From NCBI RefSeq assembly GCF_040215725.1, contig NZ_CP157968.1, forward strand, positions 1,550,001 through 1,614,000: 64,000 nucleotides of DNA, given 5' to 3'. This DNA is from Rhizobium sp. ZPR4 (GTDB lineage Bacteria; Pseudomonadota; Alphaproteobacteria; Rhizobiales; Rhizobiaceae). This document shows, piece after piece, positions 44,206 to 52,620 of the stretch. The notes beneath the pieces were generated by a model. That model had not been told where the DNA came from, did not search any database, and saw only the letters and a program-made list of their open reading frames with translations. Position 1 is the stretch's first letter. Each line of letters begins with the position of its first letter. Position numbers and translations under genes: made by a program.

Positions 44206-45720
44206 TCAGAGAGCAGCCTTCGCCGCGGTCTCTGCGATAAATTCCGACACTCGCTGAAAATCAGGACCTTGGGCGCGATCTTCGTCGAGTGATGCCACCA
44301 GTTGGCGCACCTGTCGATAGGCGTCCAGCGTCCGGCGGCCAAGCTCGCCCGTTACGCCGCGCAACTCGACTGCCTGGGCCGACGCGACGAGCTCAATAGC
44401 CACGAGATAACGTAGCCGCTCGATCATCGCTTCGATCTTCGATAGAACGCTGGGCGCCATCGAGGCCTGATCCTCGACGCCGTCCGCGACCGGGATCGGC
44501 GTGAGCGACACGGGAATGGCCAGATGGCGTATCTCGGCTTCAAGCGCAGAGACCGTTTTCTGCACGGTGGCAAAACCCGTTCTGCTCTGCCCGAGCGGGG
44601 TCAGGAATCGCGGCAGCTCCGACATGCCCGGCGACATGATTTTCATTGTTCTATAAGCGGTCGCCGCCGCGCAATGGGCGATTGCCTGACCGAGCCGCTC
44701 CCAGGCCAAAACGAAGGCCGTCATGTCGAAATTGCCATGCGACAGGATGAGCCCTTCCTCGGCCAGCACGACGGGATTGTCGCCGGAGCTAGCAAGCTCG
44801 ATCTCGGTTGCGGCACGCGCTTCGCCGATCGCGTGGAGCAGAGCACCCCAAACCTGCGGGGCACAGCGATAGCTCAACGGATCCTGGAGACGCCGCGCCG
44901 CACCATCCGCCAGAAGAGAACTTCCAGAAAGCATTTCGCGAAGCCTCGCTGCCGCCTCGCGCTGGCCGAAGGCTGGCCTTGCTGCCAGCGCCCGGCCGTC
45001 AAAAGCCGATACATTGGCGCGGAATGCCTCGAAGTTCAGCGCGATAGCTGCAAGCGACCAGTCGAACAGCCGCTCGATATCCTCGATGCAGAGGCAGGCC
45101 TTGCCGACCGACAGGCTGTTGGCTACCACGAGCACATGCCCATCCTTCGGAGCGATCGGCAAAGGTTTCAGACCGGCTTTCGAGAGGGCATCCAGCGCTG
45201 GCATAACCGCGCCATCGAGTTCCGCCTCGCCATCCCCCAGCAAAGCGCGTCCCATATGTGCCAAGGGTGCAAGGTCGGCAGCACCGATCGAGCCGAGCGA
45301 AGGCACCACCGGATGGAAGCCCGCATTCAGTGCGGCGACGAGACCGGCGAAAACCGGGAGCGATACGCCGGAGCTGCCAGCCGCCATGCCAGCGATGCGA
45401 GCGGCCATCATCGCCCTGACGGCTTCGCGCGGCAGCGCCGGCCCGACCCCGACGGCACGAGCCTGTGGCACGCGCAATTGGAAAGCGATGAGATCGTCCG
45501 TGGCGAGCCGCGTATCGACACCGGCACCCAGTGCCGTCGTCAAACCATAAACTGGCTGGTCGGCCGCAAGGTAGCGTTCCACGACGGCGCGCGCAGCAGT
45601 GATCTTGTCTTCGACATCAGGTAAGATCTCGACCCTGGCATTGCGTCGCGCGATTGCGGCAATATCGCTCGCCGTTGGGGGCGATCCGGTGAAGGATACG
45701 ATATTGTCTGTCGTGCTCAT
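44206..45720 (-). CDS. Aromatic amino acid ammonia-lyase family protein (HAL/PAL fold) lacking the MIO Ser-Gly
   Basis: 504 residues of the HAL/PAL fold: QPVYGLTTALGAGVDTR (catalytic-Tyr region, Tyr58), RLQDPLSYRCAPQVWGALL, SSGDNPVV, SHGNFDMTAF and VADGVEDQASMAP all align with histidine ammonia-lyase motifs. The cofactor loop, normally GSVGASGDLAPLAH, reads GSIGAADLAPLAH (residues 143-155): the Ser and Gly that cyclise to MIO are missing. The enzyme would need another mechanism or chemistry, or is inactive. Start ATG at 45720 with GGAGG upstream. First gene of the operon with the cyclodeaminase-like and PhnD-like genes. Confidence 0.88.
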   Translation of the reverse strand: MSTTDNIVSFTGSPPTASDIAAIARRNARVEILPDVEDKITAARAVVERYLAADQPVYGLTTALGAGVDTRLATDDLIAFQLRVPQARAVGVGPALPREAVRAMMAARIAGMAAGSSGVSLPVFAGLVAALNAGFHPVVPSLGSIGAADLAPLAHMGRALLGDGEAELDGAVMPALDALSKAGLKPLPIAPKDGHVLVVANSLSVGKACLCIEDIERLFDWSLAAIALNFEAFRANVSAFDGRALAARPAFGQREAAARLREMLSGSSLLADGAARRLQDPLSYRCAPQVWGALLHAIGEARAATEIELASSGDNPVVLAEEGLILSHGNFDMTAFVLAWERLGQAIAHCAAATAYRTMKIMSPGMSELPRFLTPLGQSRTGFATVQKTVSALEAEIRHLAIPVSLTPIPVADGVEDQASMAPSVLSKIEAMIERLRYLVAIELVASAQAVELRGVTGELGRRTLDAYRQVRQLVASLDEDRAQGPDFQRVSEFIAETAAKAAL

Positions 45721-45919
45721 TCCTGCTTGCCTCCAAGACGTGCGCCCGGTTTCCCGCGATCTTCGCCGGAACGCTCGTCCAGTCGATATTGGTCGTTGGA
45801 ATAGGTGGATATCACTCATAGCATGGCATATGGCCAGCAGCAGCCATATCGATTGAAGAACACCGTTATCTCATCACAGGGCAATATCTGGTTCAATTGG
45901 CGACCATCAAAGACCCGGG

Positions 45920-45965
45920 CGCAAACAAACAAGGCGGTAGCGATGACACTCTATCGCTACCGCCT
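45920..45965 (-). terminator. Terminator of the sugar ABC operon
   Basis: AGGCGGTAGCGAT and ATCGCTACCGCCT pair perfectly (13 bp, 8-base loop), followed on the minus strand by TTGTTTGTTTGC. Lies 32 bases beyond the stop of the ATPase gene (45997). Confidence 0.8.
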
Positions 45966-45996
45966 CGTTCTGAATGCGCGTTGGGTTGGTCGTAGG

Positions 45997-46743
45997 TCAG
46001 CCGCCGATCATGAGCCTCACGACTTCCTCGTGATTGGTGTCGGCGATGTTGCGTTCGCCGGCGACAATCCCACGACGCAGGACGACGATGCGGTCGGAAA
46101 CCGCGAAAATATCCTGCAGATTGTGCGAGATGAAGATAACACCGCGTCCCTGCGCCTTCAGCGACTTGATGAGGGCCACGACCTTGCGCTGTTCCGGCAC
46201 GCCGAGTGCTGCGGTCGGCTCGTCCATGACGAGAATACGGGCGTTCCAGTAGACCGCGCGTCCGATCGCAACCGCTTGGCGCTGGCCGCCGGAGAAGTTG
46301 CTGACTGGCGCATCGAGCCTCTTCACGTGAAAGTCCAGCTCGGCCATCGTCTTGCGTGCGGCTTCCGCCATCGCCTTTCGGTCAAGCACCGGCAGAAAGC
46401 CGAAGAGCTTCTTCATCGGCTCACGGCCGAGGAAGATATTGGCGCCAATCGGCAGATTATCGGCGAGCGCCAGATCCTGGTAGATCGTTTCTATGCCCTT
46501 TTCACGCGCATCCTGCGGCGAGGAGAAGGTAACGGGCTTGCCTTCGATCAGGATTTCGCCCGCCGTTGGTGGATAGACACCGGAGATCGCCTTGATCATC
46601 GTGGTCTTGCCGGCGCCGTTATCGCCCGCAAGTGCTACGACTTCACCGGGCCGGACGACCATGGAGCAATTGTCGAGGGCACGCACCGCACCGAAATAAC
46701 GCGAGAGATTGCGGACCTCGAGGAGGGGAGTTGCACTATTCAT
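45997..46743 (-). CDS. Sugar ABC transporter ATP-binding protein (single-domain, FrcA/RbsA type)
   Basis: 248 residues, one ABC domain rather than the two of RbsA, as in FrcA. Walker A GDNGAGKTT, signature NFSGGQRQAVAIGRAVYW, Walker B ILVMDEPTAALG and H-loop ISHNLQ. It overlaps the end of the permease gene by 8 bases. Powers CUT2-type sugar uptake. Confidence 0.93.
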   Translation of the reverse strand: MNSATPLLEVRNLSRYFGAVRALDNCSMVVRPGEVVALAGDNGAGKTTMIKAISGVYPPTAGEILIEGKPVTFSSPQDAREKGIETIYQDLALADNLPIGANIFLGREPMKKLFGFLPVLDRKAMAEAARKTMAELDFHVKRLDAPVSNFSGGQRQAVAIGRAVYWNARILVMDEPTAALGVPEQRKVVALIKSLKAQGRGVIFISHNLQDIFAVSDRIVVLRRGIVAGERNIADTNHEEVVRLMIGG

Positions 46744-47800
46744 CCTGTTTTGCTCCGCTGAACCGACGCTGTGCCTGGTCGATGAGCACCGAAATGATGA
46801 TGACGACACCGACGGCGATGAACTGCCAGAACGGCTCCACATTCATGAAGACGAGGCCATATTGGATGACGGCGATGACGAGAGCGCCGGCGACGGTGCC
46901 GATGATCGTACCGGAACCGCCAAAGAGGCTGGCGCCACCGATCACGACGGCCGCCACGCTGTCGAGCAGCAGCGGTTCGCCGGCCTGGGCCGCACCCGCG
47001 GTGAAACGGGCCGCATAGAGCGCGCCTCCCAGGCCCGCGCAGACAGCCGAAAGAATATAGAGCCGCAGCAGATGGGACTTGATATCGATGCCGGCCCGCC
47101 GCGCCGCCTGCGCATTGGCTCCGATGGCATAATTATGCTGGCCGAAGCGGGTCTGGCTCAGCAAATAATGCATGATCAGCACGAAGACGAGCGTGACGAT
47201 GACGAGATAGGGCACGCCATAGAACCGTCCATTGCCGAGTTCGGCAAAATAGGAATTCTTGACCGGCACAGTCGTGCCGCCGGCGAGCAGGAAGGCCGTG
47301 CCGCGCGCAACGCCGAACATGCCGAGCGTGCCGATGAAAGGCGGAACCTTGAGACGAGAGATCAGGAGACCATTGATGAGGCCAGGGACTGCGGCCGCCA
47401 GCATGGCAACGAGAATGCCGAAGACCATTGCCACGGGCAGAGGCATGTAAAGGCCGGCGATATTGGCGATATGCGCGGCGACGACGGCCGCAAGCCCCAT
47501 GATGAAGCCGGTCGACAGATCGATACCGCCCGAGATGATCACGAAAGTCTGCCCGATCGCCAGCAGCAGCGGCGCCACCGCGAAGATCGCAACGGACTGC
47601 CAGTTGAAGCTTGAGCCGACGAACGTGCCGCCGAAGTCGATCCGCGCCCAGATCTCGAAAGTCACGATAAGCGCGGCAAGAAAGAGCCATGCACGCAATT
47701 GCGCGATGCGATTAAGAAGTGTTTTTGCCTGGTCGCCGTGGTCTGCCTGCGGCGCCACGTGCTGATCCGCCTTGCGGACCTCTGCATTGTCGATTGTCAT
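46736..47800 (-). CDS. Sugar ABC transporter permease (RbsC/FrcC type)
   Basis: 354 residues with 8-10 transmembrane segments and the CUT2 permease motif GGIDLSTGFIMGLAAVVAA; GTLGMFGVARGTAFLLAGG and GGASLFGGSGTIIGTVAGA are further family signatures. A cytoplasmic N-terminal extension of ~35 residues. Start ATG at 47800. Confidence 0.93.
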   Translation of the reverse strand: MTIDNAEVRKADQHVAPQADHGDQAKTLLNRIAQLRAWLFLAALIVTFEIWARIDFGGTFVGSSFNWQSVAIFAVAPLLLAIGQTFVIISGGIDLSTGFIMGLAAVVAAHIANIAGLYMPLPVAMVFGILVAMLAAAVPGLINGLLISRLKVPPFIGTLGMFGVARGTAFLLAGGTTVPVKNSYFAELGNGRFYGVPYLVIVTLVFVLIMHYLLSQTRFGQHNYAIGANAQAARRAGIDIKSHLLRLYILSAVCAGLGGALYAARFTAGAAQAGEPLLLDSVAAVVIGGASLFGGSGTIIGTVAGALVIAVIQYGLVFMNVEPFWQFIAVGVVIIISVLIDQAQRRFSGAKQDE

Positions 47801-47869
47801 GGATCGGTCCAAACTGGAGCGTTGGAGGCGCGAAGGTTAGGCGCCGTCGCTCTATCATCGTTGGATAAT

Positions 47870-47893
47870 GTGCCTCGCCGATGGGCGAGGCAC
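47870..47893 (-). promoter_or_regulatory. Stem-loop between binding-protein and permease genes
   Basis: GTGCCTCGCC and GGCGAGGCAC form a perfect 10-bp stem with a 4-base loop, 15 bases beyond the binding-protein stop. Not followed by a T-run, so likely an mRNA-protecting intercistronic hairpin. Confidence 0.6.
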
Positions 47894-47907
47894 AGACTAT
47901 CTCCGCA

Positions 47908-48897
47908 TCAGTCGGAGTAGATGAACTTCGCGACCTTCTTGTCGGCTACGTTCGACTTGTCGATGACCGTGAAGCCGGTGCCGATCGCCGTCGGGATCGA
48001 ATTGCCGGTGAGATGCGCATAAGCGGCCATCACACCGAAATAGCCGATCTCGGCCGGATGTTGCGCAATCGCCAGATCGACGAGGCCGGAGTTGATGTTG
48101 TCGACGATAGACGTCGGCGCATCGAAAGCGACCACGCGGATCTTGCCCGTCTGGCCGGCCTGCTGCACGCCGTTGGCGGCACCGAGAGCGGAGAACAGAT
48201 TGGCCCCGAAAACGCCGTCGAGATCGGAGTTGCGTGCGAAGACGGCCTGAAGCTGCGATGCTGCCTTGTTGGCGTCGTCGTCGTTATACTGCGTCTCCAG
48301 AACGGTGATGTTCGGATACTTCTTCATCTCCTCCTTGAAACCCTGCTCGCGCTGGTCGGTGGTGGAAACGCCGGGCTTGACGTTGGAAACGTAGACCTTG
48401 CCCTTTTCGCCAACGGCCTTTGCCAGCGCACGCGCGGCAATCGCGCCGCCGAGCAGGTTGTCGGAAGCGATGTAGGCCAGCGGAAAGTCCGCATCGCCTT
48501 TACCAGTCTGGTAGACGCCGGTGCCGATGAAGGTATCGACAGTGATGATCGGGATGCCGGCATCATTGGCCTTTTTCAGAGGCTGAATCAGCTGATCCTT
48601 GTCGGTCGGCGCGATCAGAATGAAATCGGGCTTCTTGGCGATCACCGCATCAAGAACCGGAACCTGGGTCACCGGGTTGAAATCGGGGCCGCCCTGAAAA
48701 ACGAGCTCGGCACCGACAGCCTTGGCTGCCGCTTCGGCACCCTTGCGCATGGTGATGTAGAAGGCATCGGTCGTCAGACCCGGAATGAGGGCAATCGTAA
48801 ACTTCTTGTCTGCGGCTTTGGTGCTGCCGGCAACTGCCGCAACACCGGTAGCGAGCGATGCCACGGCCGTAGCCTTGAGAAATGAGCGGCGCTCCAT
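47908..48897 (-). CDS. Sugar ABC transporter substrate-binding protein (ribose/fructose type, Tat-like leader)
   Basis: 329 residues. Leader MERRSFLKATAVASLATGVAAVAGSTKA has an RR-SFLK pair suggestive of Tat export. Type I periplasmic fold: ALIPGLTTDAFYITMRKGAEAAA, DFILIAPTDKDQLIQPLKKAND, GIPIITVDTF and the VFGANLFSALGA hinge. Binds a monosaccharide or polyol. Preceded by 228 bases, probably with its own promoter, between the kinase gene and this gene. Confidence 0.92.
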   Translation of the reverse strand: MERRSFLKATAVASLATGVAAVAGSTKAADKKFTIALIPGLTTDAFYITMRKGAEAAAKAVGAELVFQGGPDFNPVTQVPVLDAVIAKKPDFILIAPTDKDQLIQPLKKANDAGIPIITVDTFIGTGVYQTGKGDADFPLAYIASDNLLGGAIAARALAKAVGEKGKVYVSNVKPGVSTTDQREQGFKEEMKKYPNITVLETQYNDDDANKAASQLQAVFARNSDLDGVFGANLFSALGAANGVQQAGQTGKIRVVAFDAPTSIVDNINSGLVDLAIAQHPAEIGYFGVMAAYAHLTGNSIPTAIGTGFTVIDKSNVADKKVAKFIYSD

Positions 48898-49125
48898 AAT
48901 TTTCCTCCTCTTGAAGCCGAACCTCCCCTGTCCGGCAAAGCGATAATCAGTGGGTTACCCCGGCACGTCAAGTAATTTTTTTCTGTAATGAATTTCCTTC
49001 ATCCTGTTGATATGGCTATACAATTCCGCCACGCACACGATGCCGACATCCGCCGGGGACATAGCGTCGCACGACGGTTCAGGATTATTTCGCATTTATG
49101 CCGTCTGCCTGGACGGCGGCGCCTA

Positions 49126-50538
49126 TCATTCGCGCTCGAAGACCTTTGAAAGCCAAGCCATGATAGCCCCCATATCCGGTTCCTGCGTCTGGTCGACCGT
49201 CATCACGGCACTACAACCCATTGGCTCGGCTCGATCGGCAAGCGCTATCAGTTCCGGCACATATTCGGCACCCGGATGTCCCGGCAATCGGTCCTTCAAC
49301 CGGCTGGCGTAACGCTCGCCGGCAACCGCTCCAGGCACCTTGCACCAGAGCTCGGCGACATGGTCTATCTGCGCAGCATTGATATAGTTCTCAAGTTGGG
49401 TCCTCGGCTGAAAGCCGAACCATGCATCGATGATGAAGGTCGAACCGGCAGGCGCCTCCGCGATAAATGACCAGATTGCCTGGTAGCTCGCCTTTCCCAA
49501 CGTCCGATTGAAGTCGCGGTCGACCGAACCGATATGCTGCAGGAACGGGTTCTTGATGCCGTCGAGAGACAGGATCGGCCAACCGGTTCGTCGTGATAAA
49601 GCCTTGGCCAGACGGCTTTTGCCGGAAGCCGGCACGCCGTTAACGAGAACAACCCGCTTTCCTTGCGCCAGGGCGTCCGCGCCAAAAATCGAAAGCCCTG
49701 CGCCGATCACGCCGGCATCGTCTGCCAGCTTCGCCGGCAATATGGCGGGGCAAAACCAGGGCGCGGCTGCCGGCAAGTCGGCAAGAGCCCGCGCGGCATC
49801 ACAGCCAAGTCCGCCGCCGAGCAGAATGATCTCCGGATCCATGGTCGCCGCGATATTGTCGAGTGCGGCACGCAAGGGTGTTGCCCATTGGCGCAGCACG
49901 CGGACTGCCGTGTCGTTTCCTTCCGCCGCCATGTCGAAGATTTCGCGGATTGTCGTCACCGCCAATCCGGATTCGGCGATATGTCGGCGCAAAGCGGTTC
50001 CGGAGCTGAAGGTTTCGACGCAGCCGCGTCTGCCGCAAGGGCAGGGCGGACCATCCTGCGATACACAAATATGGCCGAGCTGCCCGGCCGCCTTATGCCC
50101 GTGATAAATGCGCCCGGCATGGGCGACGGCACCGCCAATGCCCGTCCCGATCGTCAACATCGCAACGTTTTGATAGCCCTTGGCGCCGCCGATCCGCATT
50201 TCTGCGATCAGCGCCATGCTGCAATCATTCTCGATGACAACAGGCTTTTGGAGGGCCGTCTCGAGCCGCTTTACGAAGTCGAGGCCGGAGAGATTGAGGA
50301 TGCCGCCGGACAGAATCTCGCGACTATCGACATCGACCCGCCCGGGTATGCCGACACCAATCCCCAAAACTTCGGGAGTATCGAGCGTACGCGCCATCGC
50401 AATGACGCGCTCCAATGCCACCAGGGGATCGGTCGGCGTTCGTTCCGACAGCTTGGCAAGCAGCTCGCCCTGGGCGGAGACGAGGGCAGCGCGAATATTC
50501 GTGCCGCCAATATCGACGCCGATGGCGATGTCAGCCAT
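49126..50538 (-). CDS. ROK sugar kinase fused to a P-loop kinase domain
   Basis: 470 residues in two domains. The N-terminal ROK domain (about 1-295) has VDIGGTNIRAAL, the catalytic-Asp region IENDCSMALIAEM, and the zinc motif PCPCGRRGCVETF. The C-terminal ~170 residues are a separate P-loop kinase: VVLVNGVPASGKSRLAKALSRR (Walker A) and LSLDGIKNPF. Two kinases in one chain next to an aldolase suggest sequential phosphorylation. Start overlaps the aldolase stop by 8 bases. Confidence 0.88.
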   Translation of the reverse strand: MADIAIGVDIGGTNIRAALVSAQGELLAKLSERTPTDPLVALERVIAMARTLDTPEVLGIGVGIPGRVDVDSREILSGGILNLSGLDFVKRLETALQKPVVIENDCSMALIAEMRIGGAKGYQNVAMLTIGTGIGGAVAHAGRIYHGHKAAGQLGHICVSQDGPPCPCGRRGCVETFSSGTALRRHIAESGLAVTTIREIFDMAAEGNDTAVRVLRQWATPLRAALDNIAATMDPEIILLGGGLGCDAARALADLPAAAPWFCPAILPAKLADDAGVIGAGLSIFGADALAQGKRVVLVNGVPASGKSRLAKALSRRTGWPILSLDGIKNPFLQHIGSVDRDFNRTLGKASYQAIWSFIAEAPAGSTFIIDAWFGFQPRTQLENYINAAQIDHVAELWCKVPGAVAGERYASRLKDRLPGHPGAEYVPELIALADRAEPMGCSAVMTVDQTQEPDMGAIMAWLSKVFERE

Positions 50539-51472
50539 GGGCGCGTTGCCTTTGTTCGGAGCTGTGCGATCCAGTGCCCTTGAAGTGCGTTGCGATGACG
50601 GCCTGGATTTCTCGAAGTCTTGGCACCGCGACCGTTTCCAGCCGATCCTTCGTTACCGAACGATCGAGCGAGATGCAGTCCTTCCACAGCGAACGGCCAG
50701 CAATGACGCCTGAAGCGCCGTTGCGCATGGCATCCTCGACCTGGGTGAGGAAAGTTGCGTGGTCGACGCCGGCCGATAGCACTGCCCATGGCACCTCGCC
50801 CGAAAGGCGTGTGACTTCGGCGCAGGCTTCCGACGACCCCGGATAAGGAATCTTCAAGACTTTTGCGCCGAGATCGAGGCAGATCTTGCTGCCGCCGACG
50901 ATCAAAGACGGCAGCTTCGCCTTGTAGTCGGCCTCGTCCTCATCTTCGAACTTGTAGGTCAAGAATTCTACGACCAGCAGAAGATCTTCATGTGCAAAGT
51001 CTTCGATGCACTGCTTCAGAATCTGGATATTATGGACATTCGCCGCATCCCGATCCGAGCGCAGATAGACCATGATCTTACCGCCAGTCGCTCCCAACTG
51101 GCGCACGCGGCGCGCGGTAACGCCGGGAACCAGCTTCGACAGACGATAGCCTTCCGCGGATGTATCCCAGCCGGAAGCATCGAGACCGATCAGCAGCGCA
51201 GTATCGCGCTGAAGAACCCGATCATCGACCAGCGCCGGCACGGCACAGATCGGATCGACGAGAACACAGGACGCCTTGCTTGCCAGAAAGCGGGCAATAT
51301 CGGCCTTCGTGTCCCCCAGCACCTTGTCGGAGATCGCCGCCTGCTCGGCCGGGTCCTTGGCCAGAAGGCTGCGCATGCCACCGCGCTGGTCGCAGGCAAT
51401 CACCATCATGGCACCATCGCTGCCGCAAATCTGCTGGTAGCCGCGCATCTCCGCTGTCGTCAATTTCGTCAT
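50531..51472 (-). CDS. LacD-type (tagatose 1,6-bisphosphate) aldolase family protein
   Basis: 313 residues, class I aldolase of the LacD/YihT group: VIACDQRGGMR opening, LVDPICAVPAL, LLIGLDASGWD and the Schiff-base Lys candidate in GAKVLKIPYPG, then GVIAGRSLWKD. Splits a ketose (bis)phosphate into two trioses. First gene of the sugar operon and divergent from the SorC regulator gene. GGAGG precedes the ATG. Which ketose is unresolved; sulfofructose aldolases share this family. Confidence 0.88.
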   Translation of the reverse strand: MTKLTTAEMRGYQQICGSDGAMMVIACDQRGGMRSLLAKDPAEQAAISDKVLGDTKADIARFLASKASCVLVDPICAVPALVDDRVLQRDTALLIGLDASGWDTSAEGYRLSKLVPGVTARRVRQLGATGGKIMVYLRSDRDAANVHNIQILKQCIEDFAHEDLLLVVEFLTYKFEDEDEADYKAKLPSLIVGGSKICLDLGAKVLKIPYPGSSEACAEVTRLSGEVPWAVLSAGVDHATFLTQVEDAMRNGASGVIAGRSLWKDCISLDRSVTKDRLETVAVPRLREIQAVIATHFKGTGSHSSEQRQRAHG

Positions 51473-51625
51473 TTGATCCTTCCTCCAGCCGTTGCGAACG
51501 GCACCCATACGGGCACGCCTTCTCCACTCCCCGAAGAAGGCATTGCTCCTGAAATTGAGGACTCTCATGCGCGGTATAAGCGTTGCGAAACCGGGCTTTT
51601 TAAGCGATAACTCCTCAAGTGCTGT

Positions 51626-51638
51626 ATGTGTAACACAT
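51626..51638. promoter_or_regulatory. Candidate SorC operator ATGTGT-A-ACACAT
   Basis: A perfect 13-bp palindrome in the divergent interval between aldolase and SorC genes, 20 bases before the proposed SorC start. Position and symmetry suggest the binding site of that regulator. Confidence 0.45.
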
Positions 51639-51657
51639 TGCAGAAAGGAATTTCAAC

Positions 51658-52620
51658 CTGAATTCGTCTCAATCGCAGGAGGCTGCGGCAAATCGCGCGT
51701 TGCTGCACACGGTCGCCAAACTGCACTACCAATCCGATATGGCGCAGGTGGATATTGCCAGGAAGCTCGGTCTGTCGACGGCGACGGTTTCGCGGTTGCT
51801 GCAGCGAGCCCGGGCGATCGGGATCGTCCGGATCGAAGTGATCGATCTTTCACCCGCCGAGGACCTGAGCGCCGCACTGATCGACGGCCTGAAGTTGGGC
51901 ACCGCTGCAGTGATCGATACGCCGTCATCAAATGTGCTGAGTGCGCTTGCCGCACCTGTCGGCTCGCTTCTGCAGCAGGCGGGCCTGCGCTCCGGTTCGA
52001 CGCTCGGTATCGGTTGGGGGCGGGCGGTGCGCGAAGTGACATTGGCTGGTCTGCCGCAATTGCCCGGAATCGTCACGGTCGCACTGAACGGCGGCATGCA
52101 GCACGCGGCGCCTCACTTCCAGATCAATGAATTCGTGCGCCAGGCGGCGGTCCAGATGGGTGGCGTGCCGCATTTCCTGCATGCGCCCTATATTTCTTCG
52201 ACCGAACTCCGGGATGCGTTTCTCGGGGACCCCACCGTGCAGCAGGTGACGTCCCTCTGGGACAGGCTGGATGCGGCGATCGTCGGCGTCGGATTAACTC
52301 ATGCCGCAAACCCCTCGGAAACGGCGCTGCCGGGCGAAAAGGCGTTGAGCCATGCGGCTGGAGATGTGCTGCGCCACTACGTCACCGAGGCCGGCGAAGT
52401 CCTGCACTGGGATGGAGAGGAGGGGATGATTGCAGCCTCTCCCGCGCAATTGCGCAAGGTGCCGCTCTGCATCGCTGTCGCCGCGACTCCAAGCAAGGCA
52501 AGCGGCATTATCGGCGCGGCACGATCGGGAATGATCAACGCATTGGTCACCGATGCCAATACCGCGCAGGCCATTCTCGATCGTCTCTCATCCAACCAGA
52601 AAGCCGAGGATCGATCCTGA
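51658..52620 (+). CDS. SorC/DeoR-type sugar-binding transcriptional regulator
   Basis: 320 residues. HTH near the N-terminus (LHYQSDMAQVDIARKLGLSTATVSRLLQRARAIGIVRIEV) and a C-terminal phosphosugar-binding domain (GSTLGIGWGRAVREV, LNGGMQ, AIVGVGL). There is no ATG: AAAGGA at 51644-51649 sits 8 bases before a CTG at 51658, with an in-frame stop at 51631. A TTG at 51700 is the alternative but is too far from any ribosome site. Controls the divergent sugar operon. Stop overlaps the HAD gene start by one base (TGATG). Confidence 0.85.
   Translation: MNSSQSQEAAANRALLHTVAKLHYQSDMAQVDIARKLGLSTATVSRLLQRARAIGIVRIEVIDLSPAEDLSAALIDGLKLGTAAVIDTPSSNVLSALAAPVGSLLQQAGLRSGSTLGIGWGRAVREVTLAGLPQLPGIVTVALNGGMQHAAPHFQINEFVRQAAVQMGGVPHFLHAPYISSTELRDAFLGDPTVQQVTSLWDRLDAAIVGVGLTHAANPSETALPGEKALSHAAGDVLRHYVTEAGEVLHWDGEEGMIAASPAQLRKVPLCIAVAATPSKASGIIGAARSGMINALVTDANTAQAILDRLSSNQKAEDRS

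Noticed and set aside
45932..45965. The long perfect hairpin after the ABC operon considered as a tRNA or ncRNA
   Set aside because: It is a plain 13-bp stem with a T-rich tail on the coding strand, better explained as a terminator.
45997..48897. Calling the transporter frcBCA
   Set aside because: The single-domain ATPase and permease fit FrcA/FrcC type, but the binding-protein leader differs and the frc operon has a different kinase arrangement. Symbols are not justified without alignment.
49126..51472. Assigning the aldolase/kinase pair to sulfoquinovose degradation
   Set aside because: The aldolase family includes the sulfofructose-1-phosphate aldolase YihT, but no sulfoquinovosidase, isomerase or sulfolactaldehyde enzyme is present.
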